Source of the DNA: Clostridium chrysemydis
GTDB lineage: Bacteria > Bacillota > Clostridia > Clostridiales > Clostridiaceae
Length of the DNA: 64,000 bases
NCBI RefSeq assembly: GCF_015234215.1
Contig: NZ_JADEKP010000001.1
Span: 496,001-560,000 of the forward strand
Reading direction: 5' to 3'
Under the pieces are notes generated by a model, which did not search any database, was not told where the DNA came from, and was given only the letters and a program-made list of their open reading frames with translations. This document shows, in pieces, positions 7,734-16,374 of the stretch. The position numbers and the translations under genes are program-made. Numbering within the stretch: the stretch's first letter is position 1; every line of letters begins with the position of its first letter.

Positions 7734-9005
7734 ATGGATAAAAAAATTATAAAACCTAGTATACTTAGTGGGTTTATGGAACTATTACCAAAAGAGCAAG
7801 AAATATTTAGTGATATATTAGAAAAAATAAAAGAAGTTTATAAGGAAAATGGATTTTTAGAAATAGATACACCAATTTTAGAAAAACAAGAAATATTATT
7901 ATCTAGAGAAGGAGGAGAAACAGAAAAAGAAGTATATAGCTTTAAAAAAGGTAAAAAAGATATAGTTTTGAGATTTGATTTAACTGTGCCTTTTTCAAGG
8001 TATGTAGCACAACATTTTGATTATTTAAACTTTCCTTTTAGAAGGTATCAAGTAGGAAAAGTTTATAGAGGAGAGAGAAATCAAAGGGGAAGGTATAGAG
8101 AGTTTTATCAGTTTGATATAGATATTATAGGAAATGAGAAATTAAATATAAATAATGATGCCTTAGTTATAAGTTTAGCATTTCAGGCATTTAAAAGAAT
8201 CGGATTAGCTAATTTTAAATTTTTATTAAATAATAAAAAGATATTAGTTGGTATTTTAGAAGAACTTAAAATTGAAAATTCAAAAGAGGTTTTAATTATT
8301 TTAGATAAAGTAGAAAAGCTTAAAAAAGACGTTTTTGAAAGAGAATTATTAAATCTTATATCTTTGAAAAATTATAATATTCTTAACTCTTTAATAAACC
8401 TAAAGGGAAGTAATTTAGAAAAAATAGTTTATTTAGAAAATTTAAATTTTAAAAATGAAAGTTTAAGAACTGGGATAAAAGAAATAAAAGAGGTCTAAAA
8501 AACATTAATTTTTTTAGGGGTAGATGAAGAAAATTTAGTATTAGATTTTAAAATAATCAGAGGGTTAGATTATTATACAGGAACAATAGTTGAAACAGTA
8601 TTAATTGGAAATGAAAAGTATGGTTCTATCTGTTCTGGCGGAAGGTATGATAATTTAGCTAGTAATTTTACAAAAAGGGTGTTACCTGGAGTCGGTATAT
8701 CTATAGGGATTACAAGGTTATTTTTTATTTTAAAAGAAATTGGTTTTTTAGAAAATTATTATACTAAAGAAAGTTTAGATTATTTAATAATTCCACTAAC
8801 TGAAGATACTAAGGTATCTTTAGATATATTAAAAAGAATACAAAACAAGGGATATAAAAGTGCTATATATTTTGAAGAGGGTACTTTAAAGAAAAAAATG
8901 AGTTATGCAGATAAAATAGGTGCAAAAAAGGTTATATTAGTAGGAGAAAAAATAGAGGTGAAGGATATGGTAAGGGGTATTTATGAAACTTTAGACATAG
9001 AATAA
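7734..9005 (+). pseudogene. hisS: Second histidyl-tRNA synthetase gene, interrupted by one in-frame TAA
   Basis: The frame encodes about 423 residues, the full length of a class II histidyl-tRNA synthetase. It has FDLTVPFSRYVA, the motif 2 region RYQVGKVYRGER, the histidine-binding RGLDYYTGT and SGGRYDNL, motif 3 (GVGISIGITRL) and a C-terminal anticodon-binding domain. HisZ, the alternative, lacks that last domain. A TAA at 8496-8498 interrupts it after KEIKEV; the same frame stays open and in register on both sides, so this is a nonsense change and not a frameshift. ATG at 7734 follows AAGGAG. Either the gene is newly dead, the stop is read through, or the base is a sequencing error. Confidence 0.8.
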
Positions 9006-9108
9006 AAGTAATTATATTGTAAAAAAATAGTAAACTATTTATAATAAAAAAGGGAAAAGTATATCGAAATATGTATTTTAGAATTGAATAAATACTAGGG
9101 GGGATGGA

Positions 9109-10464
9109 ATGTTTAAAACAAATGTGGATTTATTAAATGGGAAGATATTAAAATCTTTAATTATCTTTGCAATACCACTTTTTATATCAAATTTATTTCA
9201 GCAACTTTATAATACTGTAGATATTATGATTGTTGGAAATTACTTAGGAGATACTTCACTAGCTGCAATAGGAGCATCCGCAGCTGTTTATGAGCTTTTG
9301 GTAGGATTTGCTTTAGGTACTGGAAGTGGACTTAGTATAGTAACAGCTAGAAGTTACGGTTCAAAAGACGAAGAACTAGTTAAGAAGTCAGTTGCAGGGT
9401 CACTTGTAATTGGTATTTTTATTTCAGTTATCATTATGGTTATATCAAAGTTATTTTTATATCCTTTACTTGAACTATTAAATACTCCTAAAAATATTAT
9501 AGACGAGTCTTATTCTTATATATCAACAGTTACTATGTTTGTTTCAGTAATGTTTTTATATAATCTTTGTGCAAGTGCTTTAAGAGCCGTAGGAAACAGT
9601 ATGATGCCTTTAATATTTTTAATTATTTCTTCTGTAATTAATATTTTCTTAGATATATTATTTATTACAAGATTTGATATGGGAATTAAAGGGGCTGCAG
9701 TTGCAACAGTTATAGCCCAAGGAATATCAGGATTATTGTGCGTTATTTATATCTATAAAAAATGTCCAGTTTTAATTCCTAAAAGAGAGCATTTTAAATT
9801 TGATAAAGAATTATATAAAGATTTATTAGGACAAGGTTTATCTATGGGAGTTATGCTTATGATAGTATCAGCTGGTACTGTAATTTTGCAAACTGCTATA
9901 AATAATTTAGGATATTTAATAATAGCAGGACACACAGCTGCACGTAAATTAAATAGCTTTGCTATGATACCTGTATCTTCTTTATCTATGAGTTTAGCTA
10001 CTTTTGTTTCTCAAAATAAAGGAGCAGACCAAGGAAGAAGAATTAGAGATGCTGTAAAGTATGCAAATTTAATATCTGTACTTTGGGGAATTTTAGTTAC
10101 TATAGTTTTACTTTTTACAGCACCGATATTAATGAAAATTTTATCAGGTTCAACAGAGAGTACTGTAATAGAAAATGGAACTAGATATCTTTTGATTAAC
10201 TCACCATTTTATGCAGTCCTTGGAATATTATTAAATTTAAGAAATTCACTTCAAGGTATTGGAGAAAAGGTTCTCCCTTTAGTTTCTAGTGTAATTGAAC
10301 TTGTAGGTAAAATAGTTTTTGTTATTTTATTAATTCCAACACTTGGATACTTTGGAGTAATTATTTGTGAACCTGTTATTTGGTGCTTAATGTGTATCCA
10401 ACTAGCATATGCATTTTATAAAAATAATTATATTAAAGAAATTAAAGATAATCATTTACAATAA
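9109..10464 (+). CDS. MATE family multidrug/cation antiporter
   Basis: A 451-residue integral membrane protein with twelve hydrophobic segments arranged as two MATE repeats. It opens with the family pattern FAIPLFISNLFQQLYNTVDIMIVG and continues with GASAAVYELL. The second half repeats the pattern, with ISQNKGADQ-like sequence (FVSQNKGADQG) near 300. It would export drugs or metabolites using a Na+ or H+ gradient. ATG at 9109 follows a run of G (GGGGGGATGG context), giving a slightly close ribosome site. The substrate is not readable from sequence. It stands alone between the hisS remnant and the SAM riboswitch. Confidence 0.88.
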   Translation: MFKTNVDLLNGKILKSLIIFAIPLFISNLFQQLYNTVDIMIVGNYLGDTSLAAIGASAAVYELLVGFALGTGSGLSIVTARSYGSKDEELVKKSVAGSLVIGIFISVIIMVISKLFLYPLLELLNTPKNIIDESYSYISTVTMFVSVMFLYNLCASALRAVGNSMMPLIFLIISSVINIFLDILFITRFDMGIKGAAVATVIAQGISGLLCVIYIYKKCPVLIPKREHFKFDKELYKDLLGQGLSMGVMLMIVSAGTVILQTAINNLGYLIIAGHTAARKLNSFAMIPVSSLSMSLATFVSQNKGADQGRRIRDAVKYANLISVLWGILVTIVLLFTAPILMKILSGSTESTVIENGTRYLLINSPFYAVLGILLNLRNSLQGIGEKVLPLVSSVIELVGKIVFVILLIPTLGYFGVIICEPVIWCLMCIQLAYAFYKNNYIKEIKDNHLQ

Positions 10465-10483
10465 AATACAGTTATAGTATAAT
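10455..10483 (+). promoter_or_regulatory. Promoter of the SAM-riboswitch operon
   Basis: TTTACA at 10455-10460 and TATAAT at 10478-10483 with 17-base spacing. A start near 10490 would put the riboswitch at the very 5' end of the transcript. The -35 overlaps the end of the MATE gene. Confidence 0.65.
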
Positions 10484-10493
10484 TATAAAAAAA

Positions 10494-10655
10494 CTTATCA
10501 AGAGAGGTGGAGGGACTGGCCCTTTGAAACCCGGCAACCGTTATAGATAGCGAAATTTTAGAGCTATCTTTATCAAGGTGCTAATTCCAGACAGATAAGG
10601 GTACTAAATTTTAAAGATATTTAAGTCTTAAGGTGAACCCTTAAGGCTTTTTTGT
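10494..10655 (+). promoter_or_regulatory. SAM-I (S-box) riboswitch with terminator
   Basis: The aptamer runs 10494-10599. P1 is CTTATC with GATAAG at 10594-10599. The S-box landmarks are visible: AGAGGTGGAGGGACTGGCCC, then GAAACCCGGCAACC, then AAGGTGCTAATTCC. A ten-base terminator stem follows (10624-10633 with 10639-10648) and runs into seven T. High S-adenosylmethionine should stabilise P1 and stop transcription before metF, as in other S-box operons. All four downstream genes belong to methionine and SAM recycling, in agreement. Confidence 0.95.
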
Positions 10656-10689
10656 TTTACTTTAATAACTACAAAAGGGGGCTATTTGT

Positions 10690-11565
10690 ATGAATATAAG
10701 AGACAAATTTAAAGAAAAGAAATTAGTTTTTTCTTTTGAAGTATTTCCACCTAAAAATACTTCACCTGTAAAAACTATCTATAAAGCGTTAAATGATCTA
10801 GTTAAGCTTAATCCAGATTTTATATCTGTAACCTATGGGGCAGGTGGAAGTTTAACTAATAATAAGACAAGCGAACTTGCATCACTTATTAAAAATGTAT
10901 ATGGTTTAGAGTCATTAGCACATTTAACTTGTATTTCTTCAACTAAAGAAGATATAGATAAATTAACTGAAAGGTTAAATTTAGAAGAAGTAAATAACAT
11001 TCTTGCATTAAGAGGAGATGATTTAGGAAATACTAGAGGGGACTTTTCTTATGCAAATGAGCTTATGAATTATATTAAAAGTAAAGGAGATTTTAATATA
11101 ATTGGAGCTTGTTACCCAGAAGGGCATATTGATAATAAAAACATAAGTTTAGAAGTTGATAATTTAGAGAGGAAAATAGAAAATGGGGCGACAAGTTTTA
11201 TTTCTCAGTTGTTTTTTGATAATAATGCGTACTACAAATTTTTAGAAGAAGTAAGTAAGAGAAATATAGATATCCCTATTCAAGCTGGGATAATGCCAGT
11301 TGTTAACGGAAAACAAATAAAAAGGATAACAGAGCTTTGCAAAGCGAGCATTCCTTTAAAATTCAGAAAGATTATGGAAAAATATGAAGGAAGTCCAGAG
11401 GCTTTAAGAGAAGCTGGAATAGCTTATGCAGTAGAGCAAATAATAGACCTTTCCTCAAGTGATGTTAGTGGAATTCATCTATATACTATGAATAATCCAT
11501 ACGTTGCAAAGAGGATAAGTGAAAATATAGATACTATAATAAATGAGATAAACAGGAGGGCATAA
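10690..11565 (+). CDS. metF: Methylenetetrahydrofolate reductase
   Basis: A 291-residue flavin-dependent TIM-barrel enzyme that reduces 5,10-methylene-THF to 5-methyl-THF, the methyl donor used by MetH downstream. The family start FSFEVFPPK, with the proton-relay Glu17, is present, followed by VTYGAGGS, LRGDD near 98 and SQLFFDNNAYYKF near 173. Its length is normal. ATG at 10690 follows an AGGGGG site. It is the first gene behind the SAM riboswitch and ends two bases before luxS. Confidence 0.92.
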   Translation: MNIRDKFKEKKLVFSFEVFPPKNTSPVKTIYKALNDLVKLNPDFISVTYGAGGSLTNNKTSELASLIKNVYGLESLAHLTCISSTKEDIDKLTERLNLEEVNNILALRGDDLGNTRGDFSYANELMNYIKSKGDFNIIGACYPEGHIDNKNISLEVDNLERKIENGATSFISQLFFDNNAYYKFLEEVSKRNIDIPIQAGIMPVVNGKQIKRITELCKASIPLKFRKIMEKYEGSPEALREAGIAYAVEQIIDLSSSDVSGIHLYTMNNPYVAKRISENIDTIINEINRRA

Positions 11566-11567
11566 AA

Positions 11568-12020
11568 ATGGAAAGAGTAGAAAGTTTTGAATTAGACCAC
11601 AGAAAAGTTAAGGCGCCGTATGTAAGAAAATGCTGCGTTTTAGAGGGAATTAAAGGAGATAAGGTTACTAAATTTGATTTGAGGTTTTTACAGCCTAATA
11701 AAGAAGCTTTTGGAACTGCTGGTATGCACGGCTTAGAGCATCTTTTAGCTCATACATTAAGAGAAGAATTAGATAATATAATAGATCTTTCGCCTATGGG
11801 GTGTAGAACTGGATTTTATTTAAGCCTTTTTGGAGATAGAGACCCTAAAGAGATAAAAGAAGCTTTAGAAAAATCACTAGAAAAAGTCTTAAAGGCAAAG
11901 GAAATTCCAGCAAAAAATGAAATTCAATGTGGAAATTATAAAGACCTTTCTTTATTTTCAGCAAAGGAATATGCAAAAGAGGCTTTAAATAAAGGATTCT
12001 CCCTAAATATTTATGGATAG
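11568..12020 (+). CDS. luxS: S-ribosylhomocysteine lyase
   Basis: A 150-residue metalloenzyme that splits S-ribosylhomocysteine to homocysteine and the AI-2 precursor DPD. The metal ligands are visible: HGLEH with His54 and His58, and Cys121 in QCGNYKDL. Glu57 is the catalytic base and Cys79 in MGCRTGFY the catalytic acid. It supplies homocysteine to MetH in the same operon. It overlaps the next gene by eight bases. A separate pfs/mtnN nucleosidase, which makes its substrate, is not seen in the window. Confidence 0.95.
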   Translation: MERVESFELDHRKVKAPYVRKCCVLEGIKGDKVTKFDLRFLQPNKEAFGTAGMHGLEHLLAHTLREELDNIIDLSPMGCRTGFYLSLFGDRDPKEIKEALEKSLEKVLKAKEIPAKNEIQCGNYKDLSLFSAKEYAKEALNKGFSLNIYG

Positions 12021-12702
12021 AAAAATAGAAGTAAAAAAAGAAGAGGTTTTAAGATATCTAGGATATAAGGGACAAGATATAGACACAAATTTAGATTTAA
12101 AAATAGATAGCCTTATATTAGAAAGTAAAAACCTCTTTAGAGAAAGAGTAGCTTTTAGAGAGTTTCATATTTTAAAAGAAGATGGGGAGATTAAATTAAA
12201 AGATACAAATATAAAACTTAAAGGGAAAGATATTTATAACCTTTTAAAAGACTCTGATAGGTGTATACTTATAGCTGTAACTTTAGGAAATGACATAGAA
12301 AAAAAGATTCGGCTATACTCAAAGACTGATTTAACTTCTTCTATTATTTTAGATGCTTGTGCAACAGCTGGAGTTGAAAGTCTTTGTGATAATTTAGAGG
12401 AAAATTTAAAAGAAGAGTTTTTAAAAGAAAATGAAAACTTTACTTTTAGGTATAGTCCAGGATACGGTGATTTAAGCTTAAGTGTTCAAAAGGATCTTGT
12501 AGAGATTTTAGATTGCAAAAGAAGGCTTGGGCTTAATTTATCAGATAGTTTTATAATGATTCCTAGAAAATCAGTAACTGCAATTCTTGGAATAACAAAA
12601 GAAAAAGTAAAAGCTAAAAAGAGTTGTAAAAATTGCAATAACTACGATAGATGTATATATAGAAAAGAGGATGGAGAGTTTGGATGTAATAAAACTACTT
12701 AA
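12013..12702 (+). CDS. Methionine synthase activation-domain protein
   Basis: A 229-residue protein corresponding to the C-terminal reactivation domain of MetH, here a separate gene. It has ACATAGVESLCD, RYSPGYGDLSLSVQKDL and MIPRKSVTAILGI, all conserved in the SAM-binding activation domain. It ends in a cysteine cluster (CKNCNNYDRC) seen in the clostridial stand-alone form. It should reductively remethylate the cob(II)alamin form of MetH using SAM. It overlaps both luxS (8 bases) and metH (32 bases), which implies translational coupling. Confidence 0.88.
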   Translation: MDRKIEVKKEEVLRYLGYKGQDIDTNLDLKIDSLILESKNLFRERVAFREFHILKEDGEIKLKDTNIKLKGKDIYNLLKDSDRCILIAVTLGNDIEKKIRLYSKTDLTSSIILDACATAGVESLCDNLEENLKEEFLKENENFTFRYSPGYGDLSLSVQKDLVEILDCKRRLGLNLSDSFIMIPRKSVTAILGITKEKVKAKKSCKNCNNYDRCIYRKEDGEFGCNKTT

Positions 12703-15079
12703 AAACAAAATATTAATTTTTGATGGTGCTATGGGAACTACATTACAAAAGAAGGGTTTAAAGCTTGGAGAAATTCCAGAGTTTCTTAATTTTACAGAAG
12801 AAGAAAAAATTATAGAAATACATAAAGAATTTATAAAGTGTGGTTCTGATATTATAACTACTAATACTTTTTCAGCTAACGAGAGAAAGCTAAAAGGAAA
12901 GGAGTATTCTGTAGAAGAAGTAATAAAAAAAGCTATAGATTTAGCAAAAATAGCTAGAGGAGATAAAGATATATTAATAGCGCAAGATATAGGGCCTATA
13001 GGAGAATTATTAGAACCAATGGGAACTTTAGAATTTGAAGAGGCTGTAGAAATTTTTAAAAGGCAGATAAGGGTTGGCGAAAGAGAAGGAGCTGATATCT
13101 TACTTTTTGAAACTTTTACAGACCTTTATGAGATGAAAGCTGCAATTATTGCAGCGAAAGAAGTTTCAAATTTACCTATATTTGCAACTATGACTTTTGA
13201 AGAAGACGGAAGAACATTTACAGGGTGCTCCCCTGAAAGTATGGCTATAACTTTAGAAGGACTTAATGTAGATGCTTTAGGTGTTAATTGTTCTTTAGGG
13301 CCTAAAGAATTATATAATATAGTAAAAAAGGTTTGCGACAATACAAACTTACCAGTTTTACTTCAGCCTAATGCAGGACTTCCAAAGATAGTTAATGGCG
13401 AAGCTTTTTATGAAATTACACCTAAAGAATTTAAAGAGGAAATGATTAAATTTATAGATTTAGGGGTATCTGTAGTAGGTGGCTGCTGCGGGACTACAGA
13501 AAAGTTTATTAAAGAACTAAGTGAACTAAAAACTTTAAAAAAGGTAGAAAGAGAGTATAAAGAGATTTATGCTGTAACTTCTCCATCTAAAGTAGTTTAT
13601 ATAGATGAAGTTCGTGTAGTTGGAGAGAGAATAAATCCAACGGGGAAAAAATTATTTAAAGAAGCTCTTATAAAAAAAGATATAGATTATATTATAAATC
13701 AAGCTTTAGAACAAATTGAAGGGGGAGCTGAAATCTTAGATGTAAATGTTGGCTTACCTGAAATAGATGAAAAGAGTTTGATGAAGACAGTTATAAAAGA
13801 ACTTCAAGGAGTCTTAGATATTCCGCTTCAAATAGATTCAAATAAAAAAGAAGTTTTAGAAGAAGGTTTAAGATATTATAACGGTAAACCTATAGTAAAT
13901 TCAGTTACAGGTGAAGATAAAGTATTAGATAATATTCTCCCTTTAGTTAAAAAGTACGGAGCTTCGGTAGTTGGTCTTACTTTAGATTCAAATGGAATAC
14001 CAGAATCCTTTGAAGAAAGATTTAAAATAGCAAAAAAAATAGTAGATAAAGCAAAAGAATACGGTATAAAAAGAGAAGACGTATATATAGATTGCTTAAC
14101 TTTAACTGTGTCAGCACAGCAAAAAGAAGTTATGGAAACTTTAAAAGCATTAAGACTTGTAAAAGAAAAACTTAAAGTAAAAACCCTTTTAGGGGTATCA
14201 AATATTTCTTTTGGGTTACCAAATAGGGATTTAATAAACGAAACCTTTTTAAGTTTAGCTTTAGGGGCAGGACTTGATTTACCAATAATGAACCCTAACA
14301 AAGAAGGTATGATTGGAGTTGTAAAATCCTTTAAAGTTTTAAATAATAACGATATTAAAGGGGAAGAATTTATAAAATCTTATGGAAACAAAAAAATAGA
14401 AAGAATCACTTTAAATAAGGATCAAAATAATTTTAATAAAAACGACAAAGATTCAAAGACTGATACTTTAGAAGATTTAATATTAAAAGGACTTAAAGGG
14501 CGAGTTAAAGAACTAACTTTAAATCTTTTAAAAGAAAAGAGTGAAATAGATATAGTAAATGAAGAGTTAATTCCCTCTTTAGATAAAGTAGGAGAAAGGT
14601 ATGAGAAGGGAGAGATATTCCTTCCTCAGCTTATAGGAGCCGCTGAAACTGTAAAGGTGTCTTTTGATATCATAAAAGAAAGGCTTATAAAAACTAATAA
14701 AAAAGGAACTGAAAAAGGCAAGATAGTTCTAGCTACAGTTAAAGGTGATATTCACGATATAGGGAAAAATATAGTAAAAGTAATTTTAGAAAACTATGGT
14801 TATGAAATTATAGACCTTGGAAAAGATGTAAAGATTGAAAAAGTCTTAGAGGAAGCTATAAATAATGATGTGAAGCTAGTTGGGCTTAGTGCCCTTATGA
14901 CAACAACTATTGAATCTATGGAAAAAACTATTAAAGCTTTAAAAGATAATAACTTTAAAGGAAAGATAATGGTAGGGGGAGCTGTTTTAACTAAAGAATA
15001 CGCAAAAAATATAGGAGCAGACTTTTATTCAAAGGATGCTAAAGAATCAGTAGAAATAGCAAGGAAAGTATTTAATTAA
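12671..15079 (+). CDS. metH: Cobalamin-dependent methionine synthase (without activation domain)
   Basis: An 802-residue enzyme that moves the methyl group of 5-methyl-THF to homocysteine through cobalamin. Domains in order: homocysteine-binding barrel, 1-290, with zinc cysteines in GVNCSLGP and GGCCGTT; pterin-binding barrel, about 320-560 (GERINPTGKKL); cobalamin cap and Rossmann domain, 600-802, with DIHDIGKN supplying the cobalt-ligand His. The activation domain is encoded by the preceding gene. The ATG at 12671 directly abuts AAGAGG, so the TTG at 12680, nine bases after that site, is a good alternative start. Confidence 0.93.
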   Translation: MESLDVIKLLKNKILIFDGAMGTTLQKKGLKLGEIPEFLNFTEEEKIIEIHKEFIKCGSDIITTNTFSANERKLKGKEYSVEEVIKKAIDLAKIARGDKDILIAQDIGPIGELLEPMGTLEFEEAVEIFKRQIRVGEREGADILLFETFTDLYEMKAAIIAAKEVSNLPIFATMTFEEDGRTFTGCSPESMAITLEGLNVDALGVNCSLGPKELYNIVKKVCDNTNLPVLLQPNAGLPKIVNGEAFYEITPKEFKEEMIKFIDLGVSVVGGCCGTTEKFIKELSELKTLKKVEREYKEIYAVTSPSKVVYIDEVRVVGERINPTGKKLFKEALIKKDIDYIINQALEQIEGGAEILDVNVGLPEIDEKSLMKTVIKELQGVLDIPLQIDSNKKEVLEEGLRYYNGKPIVNSVTGEDKVLDNILPLVKKYGASVVGLTLDSNGIPESFEERFKIAKKIVDKAKEYGIKREDVYIDCLTLTVSAQQKEVMETLKALRLVKEKLKVKTLLGVSNISFGLPNRDLINETFLSLALGAGLDLPIMNPNKEGMIGVVKSFKVLNNNDIKGEEFIKSYGNKKIERITLNKDQNNFNKNDKDSKTDTLEDLILKGLKGRVKELTLNLLKEKSEIDIVNEELIPSLDKVGERYEKGEIFLPQLIGAAETVKVSFDIIKERLIKTNKKGTEKGKIVLATVKGDIHDIGKNIVKVILENYGYEIIDLGKDVKIEKVLEEAINNDVKLVGLSALMTTTIESMEKTIKALKDNNFKGKIMVGGAVLTKEYAKNIGADFYSKDAKESVEIARKVFN

Positions 15080-15116
15080 AAAAGGTTGCGAAAATTCTAG
15101 TTTCGCAACCTTTTAT
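15080..15116. terminator. Bidirectional terminator between metH and the TDT gene
   Basis: A 14-base perfect inverted repeat (15080-15093 and 15101-15114) with A and T runs on both sides, placed between convergent genes. Confidence 0.8.
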
Positions 15117-16067
15117 TTATTTAGTGAATTTCTTTCCTGGGATGTCCATTAAGAAATGGAATACAAATTTATAAAATACAAAAGCGATTACTCCTGTTGC
15201 TATAAATAATTCGATTCCTGCAATCTCATTAACGATAGCACCTAAACTAGAATATCCAGCTTTAAATAGATAACCGCTAACTTTAACGCAAGCTACTGTA
15301 GCTACAGCTAATGGGAAGGTAAGTGCTGCAAAGGTTGGGTTAAACTTTAACTTAAATATCTTAGGGAAGTTAATATAAACATATATAGTTGTAATTAAGC
15401 TAAGTATAAAGAAGAAACCTACGATATAGATGTTTGGATTCTTAAATAATGTTAAATAGCTTAAAACGCAAAGTGAAGCTGGTGCTGCAAATATACAAAT
15501 AAGAGGATACTGCGCATCTGGCACTTCAACTTTTGAAAGTCTATATATAACTACTGGTAAGTAAGTTAAAAATGTTATTACAACAAAGTAAAATACAGGT
15601 TTAACTATATTTTGTGTATTCATAGCTGGGCTTGTAGTACATGAAACTGAAATACCAACTAAAAGTGCATACCAACAAGGTAAAACTGAATTCATATCAA
15701 ACTTCTTAATAACGTGAGTAATTAAGAAGAAGAGTATAAAGAAAATGTTAATTATAAATCCTATATACCATAGAGTTAAAGCAAGTGTGCTATTAAACTT
15801 TATAAAGTATGCTGCGATATTCATAAGAAGCATCGTAGCTGTAGGGTATAAAGTCATAAGTATTGGATTGTTCATTTCTTTTTTTATAACATCTGGGTGC
15901 TTTATAAATCTAGCTACCCAAAAAATTAAAGCTATAAGTCCTATATAGATAAATATACTTCTAACTCCGTTAAAGCCAAGGCCAGGGTATAGGCTAGTTA
16001 AAGTAACTGCACCTAGGCAAGTTCCGATAAAACCTATCGGATAATCTTTTAATTTAATTCTGTCCAA
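15117..16067 (-). CDS. TDT family transporter (TehA/SLAC1-like)
   Basis: A 316-residue membrane protein with about ten hydrophobic segments, matching the TDT (tellurite-resistance/dicarboxylate) family, whose members are anion channels or C4-dicarboxylate or sulfite exporters. The opening KDYPIGFIGTCLG and the central FYFVVITFLTYLPVV fit the family. The start is TTG at 16067, eight bases after GAGGTG; a GTG at 16076 lies inside the ribosome site. It is divergent from the nitrate-reductase-like gene, so an anion linked to that pathway is possible but not shown. Confidence 0.75.
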   Translation of the reverse strand: MDRIKLKDYPIGFIGTCLGAVTLTSLYPGLGFNGVRSIFIYIGLIALIFWVARFIKHPDVIKKEMNNPILMTLYPTATMLLMNIAAYFIKFNSTLALTLWYIGFIINIFFILFFLITHVIKKFDMNSVLPCWYALLVGISVSCTTSPAMNTQNIVKPVFYFVVITFLTYLPVVIYRLSKVEVPDAQYPLICIFAAPASLCVLSYLTLFKNPNIYIVGFFFILSLITTIYVYINFPKIFKLKFNPTFAALTFPLAVATVACVKVSGYLFKAGYSSLGAIVNEIAGIELFIATGVIAFVFYKFVFHFLMDIPGKKFTK

Positions 16068-16092
16068 AATAATCACCTCAAAAATTTTAAAA

Positions 16093-16179
16093 TTAAAGTA
16101 CGTTTATTAAATAAATAATAATTAGTGAAATAACAAAACCTAGTAAAGCTAGGAAAAATGATATTTTATTTTCTTTCAA
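16093..16179 (-). CDS. Possible 28-residue single-span membrane peptide
   Basis: A short frame with a TTG start encodes MKENKI followed by about twenty hydrophobic residues (FFLALLGFVISLIIIYLI) and NVL. AAAGGT lies 11 bases upstream. It would be first in the TDT transcript. An internal near-palindrome (CCTAG, four bases, CTAGG type) could instead mean an RNA hairpin. No family recognised. Confidence 0.35.
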   Translation of the reverse strand: MKENKISFFLALLGFVISLIIIYLINVL

Positions 16180-16246
16180 AACACACACCGACCTTTGTTA
16201 AAAATTTAATTACTTTATAAAGATACAGAAATTTTACAAAAATATA

Positions 16247-16262
16247 TGTGATAAATATCACA
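16247..16262. promoter_or_regulatory. CRP/FNR-like palindrome, distal
   Basis: TGTGATAAATATCACA is a perfect 16-base palindrome of the CRP/FNR-family type (TGTGA-N6-TCACA). Its centre lies 51 bases from the proximal site, about five helical turns. Confidence 0.6.
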
Positions 16263-16297
16263 AAATTTATAGAAAAAGTATTAAAATTGAGTAAAAG

Positions 16298-16313
16298 TGT
16301 GATGAAAGTCACA
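16298..16313. promoter_or_regulatory. CRP/FNR-like palindrome, proximal
   Basis: TGTGATGAAAGTCACA matches TGTGA-N6-TCACA exactly. A -10-like TAAAAT lies at 16335-16340. A transcript start near 16347 would put this site's centre at about -41.5, the position used by activating CRP/FNR proteins. No good -35 is present, as expected for an activated promoter. Confidence 0.65.
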
Positions 16314-16374
16314 TTTATTATACATTGAAAATGATAAAATTTAAACAATCAACGGATCATAAGGAGTGATGTTA

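Noticed and set aside
7734-9005. HisZ (regulatory subunit of ATP phosphoribosyltransferase)
   Set aside because: The C-terminal anticodon-binding domain and the full motif 2 and 3 pattern are those of histidyl-tRNA synthetase; no other his biosynthesis gene is nearby.
13876-14301. 141-codon minus-strand frame inside metH
   Set aside because: A shadow of the strongly coding metH frame with no ribosome site and no family resemblance.
16166-16348. 60-codon minus-strand frame upstream of the TDT gene
   Set aside because: Lies over the CRP/FNR-like palindromes and the reductase promoter, has no ribosome site and an implausible Phe/Ile-rich composition.
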